This document shows positions 28,311-34,300 of a stretch of 64,000 bases of DNA, piece by piece (position 1 is the first letter of the stretch; each line of letters opens with the position of its first letter). This DNA is from Fimenecus sp052298855 (GTDB lineage Bacteria > Bacillota > Clostridia > Oscillospirales > Acutalibacteraceae). Under the pieces are notes generated by a model. The model was not told the DNA's origin. It saw only the letters and a program-made list of their open reading frames with translations, and made no database searches. The stretch is taken from contig DAVZXP010000002.1 of assembly GCA_052298855.1 (NCBI GenBank), positions 1-64,000 of the forward strand. Reading direction: 5' to 3'. A program made the translations under genes and the position numbers.

Positions 28311-28484
28311 TTAGGGTACATTTTGCTGTTCTTTAGAAAAATCCGCATAAAGCGCGTTATTTATCAATTCAAGCGCTTGTTTTTGCTTATCTTCAGAAAG
28401 AGCGTTAAAAAGCTTAAGCATTTTTGTTTCCTCTTCGGTTAGCCTTGAAATCAGAACATTTTTATTTGCATTTTCAAAATCCAT
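28311..28484 (-). CDS. 57-aa protein resembling the C-terminal tail of the phage repressor
   Basis: ATG at 28484 has AGAGGAAA upstream and gives a 57-aa product. Residues 15-45 (LTEEETKMLKLFNALSEDKQ, then ALELINNAL) match the repressor tail encoded at about 28720-28815 (LSEEEKGLLELFRELPEDKQ, then ALEMLRAAL). No helix-turn-helix is present. It is either a remnant of a second repressor gene or a functional partner that could bind the repressor through the shared tail. Which is inference. Same strand as the repressor and integrase. Confidence 0.55.
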   Translation of the reverse strand: MDFENANKNVLISRLTEEETKMLKLFNALSEDKQKQALELINNALYADFSKEQQNVP

Positions 28485-28530
28485 ATTTTTCCTCTTACTC
28501 TGTTTGTAATAAATCTTACATTTGTAAACT

Positions 28531-28550
28531 GAGTGCCATTATTGGTACTC
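28531..28550. promoter_or_regulatory. Palindrome between divergent small genes
   Basis: GAGTGCCA-TTAT-TGGTACTC, seven of eight arm positions paired. It lies between the 57-aa gene (leftward) and the SOS-linked gene (rightward). It could be an operator; the binding protein is unknown. Confidence 0.35.
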
Positions 28551-28557
28551 GGAACTA

Positions 28558-28586
28558 TTGACAAGAGTTTTAAGTTGTGCTATTCT
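28558..28586 (+). promoter_or_regulatory. Promoter of the 51-aa gene
   Basis: TTGACA, a 17-bp spacer and TATTCT. Predicted start near 28593, just before the LexA-type box. Confidence 0.65.
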
Positions 28587-28600
28587 TTAGTAGAGTATTA

Positions 28601-28612
28601 GAACAAATGTTC
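28601..28612. promoter_or_regulatory. LexA-type (SOS) box
   Basis: GAACAAATGTTC fits the Gram-positive LexA core GAAC-N4-GTTC, including the R/N/R/Y middle. It sits about +8 to +20 relative to the predicted transcription start, where a bound repressor would block expression. It is the only such site noticed in the window. Confidence 0.55.
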
Positions 28613-28628
28613 GGAAAGGAGCGTACAC

Positions 28629-28784
28629 ATGACAGAAAAAGAGACGGAAATGATTGAGTTGATACGGTCTTATCCTGACAGAGAGTACGCTCTGCAAAAG
28701 GCGATTGAGATTTTTACTTTTTGTGCAGAGCGGCCCTCAGCATCTCAAGCGCCATATCCTGCTTGTCTTCGGGAAGCTCCCTGA
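28629..28784 (+). CDS. 51-aa small protein, probably SOS-controlled, overlapping the repressor gene tail
   Basis: ATG with GGAAAGGAG upstream, under the promoter and LexA-type box just described. The product begins MTEKETEMIELIRSYPDREY and ends in LREAP. Short proteins of this look (an N-terminal helix with ELIR..PD and a Pro-rich end) occur in Firmicutes prophages and have no assigned role. Its last 71 bases run antisense to the end of the repressor gene. An antirepressor role, or transcriptional interference with the repressor, is plausible but inferred. Confidence 0.55.
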   Translation: MTEKETEMIELIRSYPDREYALQKAIEIFTFCAERPSASQAPYPACLREAP

Positions 28785-29055
28785 AGAGCTCAAGCAGGCC
28801 CTTTTCCTCTTCGGATAGTTCCGAGGAGGATTTTTCTTTATCAGTTTCTGTTTTTCCGTCCATTAAGTAGGAGGGAGTAACATTGAGAGCCTTCGCAATG
28901 GTTGATATTTTAGAAGCAACAAGGTTTCTATCTCCGCTTTCAATGCGCGCTATTGTAGAACGCGTATTATATCCGCATTTTAACGCAAGCTCTTCTTGCG
29001 TTAGTCCTTGTTCTAATCTTATGCGCCGAATGCGCTCGTACATGGTTTCACTCAT
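28714..29055 (-). CDS. CI-like repressor, XRE helix-turn-helix family
   Basis: A 113-aa protein with HTH_3 at residues 4-60 (IRRIRLEQGLTQEELALKCG ... TIARIESGDRNL) and a charged helical tail (LSEEEKGLLELFREL...). The start at 29055 is preferred over 29073 because GGAGGTG lies ahead of it. There is no S24 peptidase domain, so RecA-driven self-cleavage is not expected. It is divergent from the Cro-like gene across a shared operator region. Confidence 0.88.
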   Translation of the reverse strand: MSETMYERIRRIRLEQGLTQEELALKCGYNTRSTIARIESGDRNLVASKISTIAKALNVTPSYLMDGKTETDKEKSSSELSEEEKGLLELFRELPEDKQDMALEMLRAALHKK

Positions 29056-29077
29056 AACATCACCTCCAAACAAGAAT

Positions 29078-29200
29078 AATATATATCATTATTTCCTACT
29101 TGTCAACTTTTTTGAAAAAAATTAAATAAATTGTTGACATCGAGTAAACGGTGTGCTAATATGTAGATGTTGACAAACGGGAAACAGAAAGGAGATGTCA
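29078..29200. promoter_or_regulatory. Divergent promoter/operator region of the lysogeny switch
   Basis: The rightward promoter is TTGACA (29134-29139), 17 bp, TAATAT (29157-29162). The leftward promoter is TTGACA (complement of 29101-29106), 17 bp, TATATT. Three similar blocks starting TTGACA and continuing with a G/A-rich GGAAAC- or GAGTAAAC-like half occur at 29134 (+), 29170 (+) and 29106 (-). They are probable operator sites overlapping the -35 boxes and the rightward start point. Confidence 0.7.
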
Positions 29201-29202
29201 AT

Positions 29203-29403
29203 ATGGTAGCTTCAAATAGATTAAAAGGGAGAATAGTAGAGTTAGGGTTACAACGAGAAGTAATCGCTGATGAATTAGGGATTTCTTCAGCCGCACTTAG
29301 TTATAAGCTTAATAATAAAACCGAGTTTAAGGCTTCAGAAATTTCAATTCTTAGCAACATACTAAAAATTTCTGACGAGAAGGACGAATATTTTTTTGTC
29401 TAA
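29203..29403 (+). CDS. Cro-like small HTH protein
   Basis: A 66-aa protein that is almost entirely one helix-turn-helix (RLKGRIVELGLQREVIADEL, GISSAALSYKLNNKTEF). Start at 29203 with AGAAAGGAG upstream. It is the first rightward gene after the switch, so a Cro-type function is likely. Confidence 0.8.
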   Translation: MVASNRLKGRIVELGLQREVIADELGISSAALSYKLNNKTEFKASEISILSNILKISDEKDEYFFV

Positions 29404-29459
29404 ATTGTTTACTATATGTAAACAATTTAGAATTGAGTTTTGTTAAGAGGAGAGACCTT

Positions 29460-29663
29460 ATGAAAATTCAAGATTGGTTCTTAAAGAAAAATTACTCGCA
29501 AGGTGAGAGATATGCGATTTCGCTTACCGAGCCGATTATAAGTAAAGAAACACAAAAGGCATATTTTCTTGTTTTCAAAACTGAATTCGGAATGATTAAA
29601 GGCTGGTTTCCGAAAGCTGTTTGTAAAAAAGAATGTTTTGACCGAAGGGAGACAAAACAATGA
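29460..29663 (+). CDS. Small phage protein, copy 1 of a tandem pair
   Basis: A 67-aa product starting MKIQDWFLKKNYSQGERY and ending with GWFPKAVCKKECFD. It overlaps the next, clearly related gene by 4 bp (ATGA). No family function known. It contains a conserved WFPK(A/S)VC(K/R)KE motif shared by both copies. Confidence 0.65.
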   Translation: MKIQDWFLKKNYSQGERYAISLTEPIISKETQKAYFLVFKTEFGMIKGWFPKAVCKKECFDRRETKQ

Positions 29664-29848
29664 AAATTCAAGATTGGTTCATTGATAAAAATTACAGCTA
29701 CGTCGAAGCGGATTCGATGAAATGCACAAGACCGATTGTCATAAGCGAAACGGCAAATGCGTATTTGCTGCTGTTCGAGACAAGCGTCGGTGCGATAAGA
29801 GGTTGGTTTCCAAAGTCGGTATGCCGAAAAGAAGCGTTTGACGATTAG
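29660..29848 (+). CDS. Small phage protein, copy 2 of a tandem pair
   Basis: A 62-aa product starting MKIQDWFIDKNYSYVEADS and ending RGWFPKSVCRKEAFDD. Its DNA differs a good deal from copy 1 while the protein pattern is kept, so the duplication is old and both copies look selected. Function unknown. Confidence 0.65.
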   Translation: MKIQDWFIDKNYSYVEADSMKCTRPIVISETANAYLLLFETSVGAIRGWFPKSVCRKEAFDD

Positions 29849-29858
29849 GAGCTTAAGC

Positions 29859-29930
29859 ATGGATATTATAAAAGGTTGTGCAGAATTCCTCGGTTGCTTG
29901 CCTCGCACAATCAAAAGTAGAAAGGAGTAA
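29859..29930 (+). CDS. Possible 23-aa peptide gene
   Basis: ATG with TAGGAG upstream; product MDIIKGCAEFLGCLPRTIKS plus RKE. The position between two small genes and the ribosome site favour translation. There is no other support. Confidence 0.3.
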   Translation: MDIIKGCAEFLGCLPRTIKSRKE

Positions 29931-29935
29931 TTGAA

Positions 29936-30163
29936 ATGTTTACTGTCGGAAATTGCGACATTGACTTTCTCGATGAGCATAAGCTGACTAAAGCCGAAAT
30001 CCAAAGTTGTTTGGATGATTACAGAAAACACGAACTTCCTAAATATTGGTGGCGAGGAAGAATTGTTGAAAAAGGAGAAGTGGTTCTTCACACATCAAAG
30101 GGAGATAGAACTCTTCTATTCAAAGTCTCAAATCACAAAGCCGAGCAGCTTATTTTAACATAG
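29936..30163 (+). CDS. Small phage protein of unknown function
   Basis: 75 aa, ribosome site AAAGGAG. The aromatic-basic segment KYWWRGRIVEKGEV is in the middle. No known motif. Part of the early rightward series. Confidence 0.55.
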   Translation: MFTVGNCDIDFLDEHKLTKAEIQSCLDDYRKHELPKYWWRGRIVEKGEVVLHTSKGDRTLLFKVSNHKAEQLILT

Positions 30164-30182
30164 CCGGAAAGGAAGAGGACAA

Positions 30183-30395
30183 ATGTCAATAGCAGTTAAA
30201 ACCATTCTTGAATTAGCCGTTGTTTTGTTGCTTATTTATGGCTACATCCACGAAAAAGAAATCATCAAATTTGAGGTTGCTGTTCGCAAAGCAATCCGCA
30301 AAAGGTTGAAATCGAAGCGGAAATGCAAAGCTGTTAAATATGACATTCTCGAGTGTGAGGACGACACCTGTGTTTACCTTGTCCCGAGGAAATAA
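30183..30395 (+). CDS. Small single-span membrane protein
   Basis: A 70-aa protein. A hydrophobic helix at about 5-21 is followed by a strongly basic stretch (RKAIRKRLKSKRKCK) and a short C-terminal part with two cysteines. N-out/C-in orientation is likely by the positive-inside rule. Ribosome site GGAAAGGAAG. Function unknown. Confidence 0.55.
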   Translation: MSIAVKTILELAVVLLLIYGYIHEKEIIKFEVAVRKAIRKRLKSKRKCKAVKYDILECEDDTCVYLVPRK

Positions 30396-30555
30396 GGACA
30401 AAGCGTATTTGCATAAGAATAAAAGCGGGCATAAAAAAAGTAAAAAATTAGGGAACTACAAATCTCCAAAAGGAAATTAGGAGTCCTGCAAGATTATTAA
30501 ATCTAAATTATTGAAATGTCAACATATATTTACAAGGTTAAGAAAGGGCGAAAAA

Positions 30556-30810
30556 ATGAAGAAGAACAGATATTTCTTTACATTCGGAAGCTCGGATAAA
30601 TTACCGTTCAATAACAGCTATTTAATCGTTAAAGCTGAAAACATAAGGCAAGCGGTTTCGCTCTTTAGAGTGTATTTCCCCGACAGGACCGACGGATTTG
30701 TAAACTGCTCCGACTATTACACGGAAGCCGATTGGGAGAATGATGTCAAAAAATACTACAAGGATTGCAAGCCGAAGGCGATTATTACTTCGGATATTTA
30801 CGAATTTTAG
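30556..30810 (+). CDS. Small phage protein of unknown function
   Basis: 84 aa. Start at 30556 is chosen for AAGAAAGGG upstream. It begins MKKNRYFFTFGSSDKLPFNN and contains AVSLFRVYFPDRTDG. Proteins of this pattern (a Tyr/Phe-rich sheet, then a YTEADW motif) recur in Clostridia phages without assigned function. Confidence 0.6.
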   Translation: MKKNRYFFTFGSSDKLPFNNSYLIVKAENIRQAVSLFRVYFPDRTDGFVNCSDYYTEADWENDVKKYYKDCKPKAIITSDIYEF

Positions 30811-30821
30811 GGAGTGAGGAT

Positions 30822-31004
30822 ATGGCAAAACAAAATAATATTAAAGTGGTTGCGATGCTCTCGCTTAACGGTCCTGACGGGGACTACAAGCCTTTTGATG
30901 AATATACCGAAGCGGAAAAGTCGGAATTCGCCACAAAGGCAAATGAAAAAATAGGTAAAGCTCTCAAGAATTGTCTTGAGGTTCGAAAGCAATTTTGCAG
31001 TTGA
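30822..31004 (+). CDS. Small phage protein of unknown function
   Basis: 60 aa starting MAKQNNIKVVAMLSLNGPDG; ribosome site GGGAGTGAGG. Its last codons and stop lie inside a 16-bp palindrome (30995-31010) found three times in the prophage. Confidence 0.5.
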   Translation: MAKQNNIKVVAMLSLNGPDGDYKPFDEYTEAEKSEFATKANEKIGKALKNCLEVRKQFCS

Positions 31005-31010
31005 CTGCAA
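30995..31010. repeat. 16-bp palindrome, copy 2 of 3
   Basis: TTGCAGTTGACTGCAA. Identical copies are at 25527-25542 (inside the integrase gene) and 49462-49477 (opposite orientation). Confidence 0.7.
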
Positions 31011-31024
31011 GGAAGGAGTAAAAA

Positions 31025-31258
31025 ATGGATAAGGAAAAAATCATTGTGGCGCAAGCAAAGGAGATTGTCGAGTTGAGGGAAGCGTTGTCTACCCTCACAA
31101 AGAACTACATTCTCGCTTGCGACAAGCAAAAGAAGACAGAGAGGGCTTATGACCGATTGCTGTTTGAGTTTAGCAGAGCGCTTGAGGTTGTTCGTGGCGC
31201 AGGCTTGAAGTTTGAGTCGGAAATAATCGAAGCGGAATCGATGAAAGGTGTTTTGTGA
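31025..31258 (+). CDS. Small coiled-coil phage protein
   Basis: 77 aa, almost all helical with heptad-like spacing (KIIVAQAKEIVELREALSTL). Ribosome site AAGGAAGGAG. Its stop overlaps the start of the next gene (TGATG). Function unknown. Confidence 0.5.
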   Translation: MDKEKIIVAQAKEIVELREALSTLTKNYILACDKQKKTERAYDRLLFEFSRALEVVRGAGLKFESEIIEAESMKGVL

Positions 31259-31593
31259 TGGGTAAACAGCGAAACGGAAAAGTAACCGGCGAAGTGCCGA
31301 GCTACCGAGGCGAAAGGGTTTGCTTAATCTGTGGCAAGAATTTTGAAATTGCCGAAAGTAACGGAACGGCGGTGTGCCCTAAGTGCACCGAAAAATACAA
31401 AATCAAGCCACGTGTCGGGCGAAACAAATACCCGTGTGATCATCAACCGATATGTAAGAAGTGCGCTCACAGGGTTAAGTTGTGGGACAAGCATTATATC
31501 TGCGATTGTCTTGAACACACAGGACATATTCGAGATCTCAAAGGCGACGAAGAACATTGCCGCACCTTTGAACCGAAAAGCAAAAATAAATAA
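31258..31593 (+). CDS. Cysteine-rich zinc-ribbon phage protein
   Basis: A 111-aa protein with CLICGKNFE and CPKC forming one zinc ribbon (about 20-42). A second Cys cluster (CDHQPICKKCAHRV...CDC) matches small phage proteins with paired zinc knuckles. Nucleic-acid binding is likely. The specific role is unknown. Confidence 0.6.
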   Translation: MGKQRNGKVTGEVPSYRGERVCLICGKNFEIAESNGTAVCPKCTEKYKIKPRVGRNKYPCDHQPICKKCAHRVKLWDKHYICDCLEHTGHIRDLKGDEEHCRTFEPKSKNK

Positions 31594-31594
31594 C

Positions 31595-31664
31595 AGAACA
31601 TACCATTATATAAGTAAAAGGAAAAATTAAAACGGCGGTTGCCGTTTTAGGGCTTGTATGTTCT
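31595..31664 (+). promoter_or_regulatory. Nested hairpin leader before the replication genes
   Basis: Outer stem AGAACATAC (31595) / GTATGTTCT (31656). Inner stem AAAACGGC / GCCGTTTT with a GGTT loop (31629-31648). It lies in the 104-bp gap before the DUF6017-like gene. It may act as an attenuator or processing site. Confidence 0.45.
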
Positions 31665-31697
31665 CTTATGTTAACGCACACAGGAGGAGTGAGCAGG

Positions 31698-32114
31698 ATG
31701 GAAAGAAACAAAGAGGCTGTGGTGCAGTCAGGGTCAAGTCTTGTCTTGTCCTTTGACTCGCAGCTCCAAGCCGTGATGAGGAAGTGCGAGGTTGAGGAAG
31801 CAGTTGCGGAAGATCCGTACAACGCTCGGCTGTATGAGCAGATGTGCAAGATTATGACGGAGGTATTCCGCAAGGACGGAAATGCAGATGTGAAAATCGG
31901 AAGGCAAACGCTGAAAGCGTCAAAGGTGCAAGAAGTGTTTGAGCAGGTGGGAAGCACGGAATTGAGGTTTGTTGCGGACAATGTCTGCGCTGTAAGCTAT
32001 AAAATCAAATTCATTAAAGCGTACTTGACGACGGCGCTTTATAATTCCGTTTTTGAGTCGGAGCTGCGTGTTATAAACGATGTTAACTCGGATGCAAAGG
32101 ACGGCGGCGTATGA
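31698..32114 (+). CDS. DUF6017-like replication-associated protein
   Basis: A 138-aa protein. The C-terminal segment IKFIKAYLTTALYNSVFESE resembles the ending of Firmicutes replication initiators and phage replisome organisers (DUF6017-type 'IK.YL..ALYN'). The N-terminal HTH found in those proteins is absent. Start at 31698 with GGAGGAG upstream. It overlaps the Rep gene by 4 bp, so the two are probably translated together. Confidence 0.55.
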   Translation: MERNKEAVVQSGSSLVLSFDSQLQAVMRKCEVEEAVAEDPYNARLYEQMCKIMTEVFRKDGNADVKIGRQTLKASKVQEVFEQVGSTELRFVADNVCAVSYKIKFIKAYLTTALYNSVFESELRVINDVNSDAKDGGV

Positions 32115-32959
32115 TTAAGGAATTGCAACATTACGCAGGCGATTATCTTGAAGTTGACTTTCTTCCATACAGACTCCCCCCTCGGCGAGGGCGTGGCAGA
32201 AAAAGTAAACCGACGACAGAAGCGCAAGCGCATTTGAATCAGGTCAACCGTGAGCGTGAGTTATATATGCTAATTCACGAGAACTTCACTCGGAATGACT
32301 ATGCGATACATCCGACCTATGCCGACGCATTTCGTCCGCCGGATGTAGAGACGGCTTTGAAAGACCGCAGGAATTTTATTTTGCGATTGAGGCGGTTATA
32401 CAAGAAGTACGGCGTTAATGAGTTGAAGCATATCTCTGTGCTTGAACAGGGTGTACGCTCCGGCAAGCTGCACCACCATATGATTATATCCGGTGGAATT
32501 CCGAGAGAAGCTGTGGAGAAGTGTTGGGGAATGGGAATATGTAACTGTCGTCAGCTGCAGTTCTCCGAGCGTGGAATATTAGGCTTGGCACATTACATAG
32601 TTAAGTCCGCAGCATCGGGCGACGAAGACAACGTGCGATGCACTTACAAGGCTTATTCGTGCTCTCGTAACCTCAAGCGTCCGAGCCCACCGAGAGAACG
32701 CCGGGTGTCCGCAAGAGTTTTTGGCGAGCTGTGGAATGAATTTGAAAGCCGAGAAATTTTTGAGACGAGATATAAAGATTATTTTTTTGTCGAAGCCGTC
32801 AGAAAAGATAATGTGGAATTCGGCGAAAGATATATGACTGTACGATTATGCAAGAAGTCGGCAAAGCTTGACTATATTTATGACGAGGATTATAACGGAA
32901 GAATTTACTTTGCTTCGCCATCAAGGCGAGCTCGGCGATCGTTTATACCCCCGGGGTAA
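32111..32959 (+). CDS. HUH-type rolling-circle replication protein
   Basis: A 282-aa protein. The HUH motif is GKLHHHMIISGG (about 118-129). The Tyr/Lys helix of motif III is GLAHYIVKSA (about 155-164). The family resembles the ORF2/G2P-like replication-associated proteins of Firmicutes plasmids and phages, which nick one strand and stay bound through Tyr. The C-terminal third is basic and ends in RRARRSFIPPG. In a dsDNA tailed prophage this suggests a nick-primed start of replication. Its target site is not known; the 900-bp sparse region after it is the best place to look. Confidence 0.72.
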   Translation: MIKELQHYAGDYLEVDFLPYRLPPRRGRGRKSKPTTEAQAHLNQVNRERELYMLIHENFTRNDYAIHPTYADAFRPPDVETALKDRRNFILRLRRLYKKYGVNELKHISVLEQGVRSGKLHHHMIISGGIPREAVEKCWGMGICNCRQLQFSERGILGLAHYIVKSAASGDEDNVRCTYKAYSCSRNLKRPSPPRERRVSARVFGELWNEFESREIFETRYKDYFFVEAVRKDNVEFGERYMTVRLCKKSAKLDYIYDEDYNGRIYFASPSRRARRSFIPPG

Positions 32960-33560
32960 AATTTTTTCAAAATAAAAAAGCGGTGTCAACCGAAGCCCCT
33001 TACGACAAAAGGGGAAAGGTCGCACGTGAGAAAAAACTGCTTTTGAGGGAAACGGAAGCGAAAAGCGAAGAGAAAAGCAAGGCAAAAAGTTGAGAAAATG
33101 TCAAGGCTGAATTTAATAGAGCTAAAGGCGATATGTGCTTTTTGCTTTGGCAGATTTGATTTAAGGCTTGTTTTGCCGTTGACGAAGCGGACAAGCTGAA
33201 ATTGAAAAATCCGTCTTATGAAAAGTTTTCATTTTATTAAAAATCTATAATAGGAAAAATTTTTACTCGTTCGTGCAGCCGAAAAAGGCGGTGTGAAATC
33301 GAGAGGCGGTTGATATGCAGTTGCTATTCGGTTGACGTGCGGGGATGTTACTGCTGTCCTGCGGCGAGGCTGACGGTGGAATATTTAGCCGGGGAGAAAG
33401 TGAGGCGAAAAGTAAGAAAAAAATCAGGGGTTAAACGCTGAAAATGGCACGGCAACAGCGGAAAATCACGCCGAAGCGGTTAAGTTTTCGTCTGTCCGTG
33501 AGGAATTTGTGGGGAAACTGAACTCGAAAAAAAGTTGAACGAGAGAAAGGAGAAAGTGTG
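32960..33560. other. 600-bp stretch without a convincing gene, possible origin region
   Basis: Purine-rich, no ORF with a ribosome site. A CCCC/GGGG hairpin (AGCCCCTTACGACAAAAGGGG at its start, 32994 on) and many GAAGCGG/GCGAAG words are present. A replication origin for the HUH Rep, or decayed genes, could occupy it. Nothing decisive was seen. Confidence 0.3.
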
Positions 33561-33677
33561 ATGGCTTTTATCTGTGCAATATGTTTAACGCTTTTAGTTG
33601 TGGTTATTGACGCATTTATCGGAATTGTTTTGTTTGTGGCATTAGCTAAATTTATAGATTATCTGCAGAGCAGGTAG
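33561..33677 (+). CDS. 38-aa single-span membrane protein
   Basis: ATG with AAAGGAGAAAG upstream. Starts MAFICAICLTLLVVVIDAF and is one hydrophobic helix up to about residue 30, then KFIDYLQSR. The strong ribosome site in otherwise empty sequence supports it. Function unknown. Confidence 0.5.
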   Translation: MAFICAICLTLLVVVIDAFIGIVLFVALAKFIDYLQSR

Positions 33678-33805
33678 AAATCTTATTGTGTTCCTTGAGT
33701 CAGAACTCTTCCGAGTGAATTACCCGAGAGGAAGAGCGAGCAAAAGGCGTTGATTTGAGCCGAGCTAAAAAAACGCACCGGATAAAGAGCGGGGCGAAAG
33801 AAAAA

Positions 33806-33896
33806 ATGCACACAGAAAATAAAAAGTGTGCGTGAAAATTAAAAAAATCAAGTACAAAATAAAAAAATGCACGCAAAGCTTCAAAAGTGCGTGCGA
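33806..33896. repeat. Two tandem hairpins upstream of pcfK-like gene
   Basis: TGCACAC-(12)-GTGTGCG at 33807-33832 and GCACGCA-(12)-TGCGTGC at 33869-33894. The loops are of equal length and similar flanks (AAAAAATGCAC) precede each, so they look duplicated. The stems differ by paired changes, pointing to selection for the fold. Confidence 0.55.
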
Positions 33897-33910
33897 AAAG
33901 GAGTAAAAAA

Positions 33911-34291
33911 ATGGGAGTATTCAAAAATTATACGATCGAGGCTATTGACAAGATTGAGAAGGAGCTTCGGGAGTTAAACGAAGCGGGTAAGGCTTCATCT
34001 AAGGCGAAAGCCGTTGCAAAGGAGACTGCGGAAACGCTGATTGTTTTTTGCGGGCAGGATAACGAGTTCGCTCAATCTATCGTTCAAAGCGACAAGACCT
34101 TATCAGAAGCCTGCGAATATGCGGTCAAGGATTGTAAAAACTCAATATCCGACATTGCGGTTTATCGCCGGGCAGTGGAGTTTTATTTCCCCGGGGCGAC
34201 GGTTGAAATGAAAATGACAATCGACCTCTGCGGTTCGGTCAAGGGAAAAGGCACGGTAATTGATTTGAGCTTTGACGAGCTTTTTGATTGA
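33911..34291 (+). CDS. PcfK-like protein
   Basis: A 126-aa protein of the PcfK family (first named on enterococcal plasmid pCF10). The YRRAVEFYFPGATVEMKMTI ending is diagnostic. Start at 33911 with AAAAGGAG upstream. It is paired with a PcfJ-like gene 10 bp later, as usual in plasmids and phages. The biochemical role is unknown; replication or DNA-processing context. Confidence 0.82.
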   Translation: MGVFKNYTIEAIDKIEKELRELNEAGKASSKAKAVAKETAETLIVFCGQDNEFAQSIVQSDKTLSEACEYAVKDCKNSISDIAVYRRAVEFYFPGATVEMKMTIDLCGSVKGKGTVIDLSFDELFD

Positions 34292-34300
34292 GGTGCGAAA

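Noticed and set aside
28714..29055. Self-cleaving LexA/CI-type repressor
   Set aside because: At 113 aa it has only HTH plus a short helical tail; no S24 Ser/Lys protease region.
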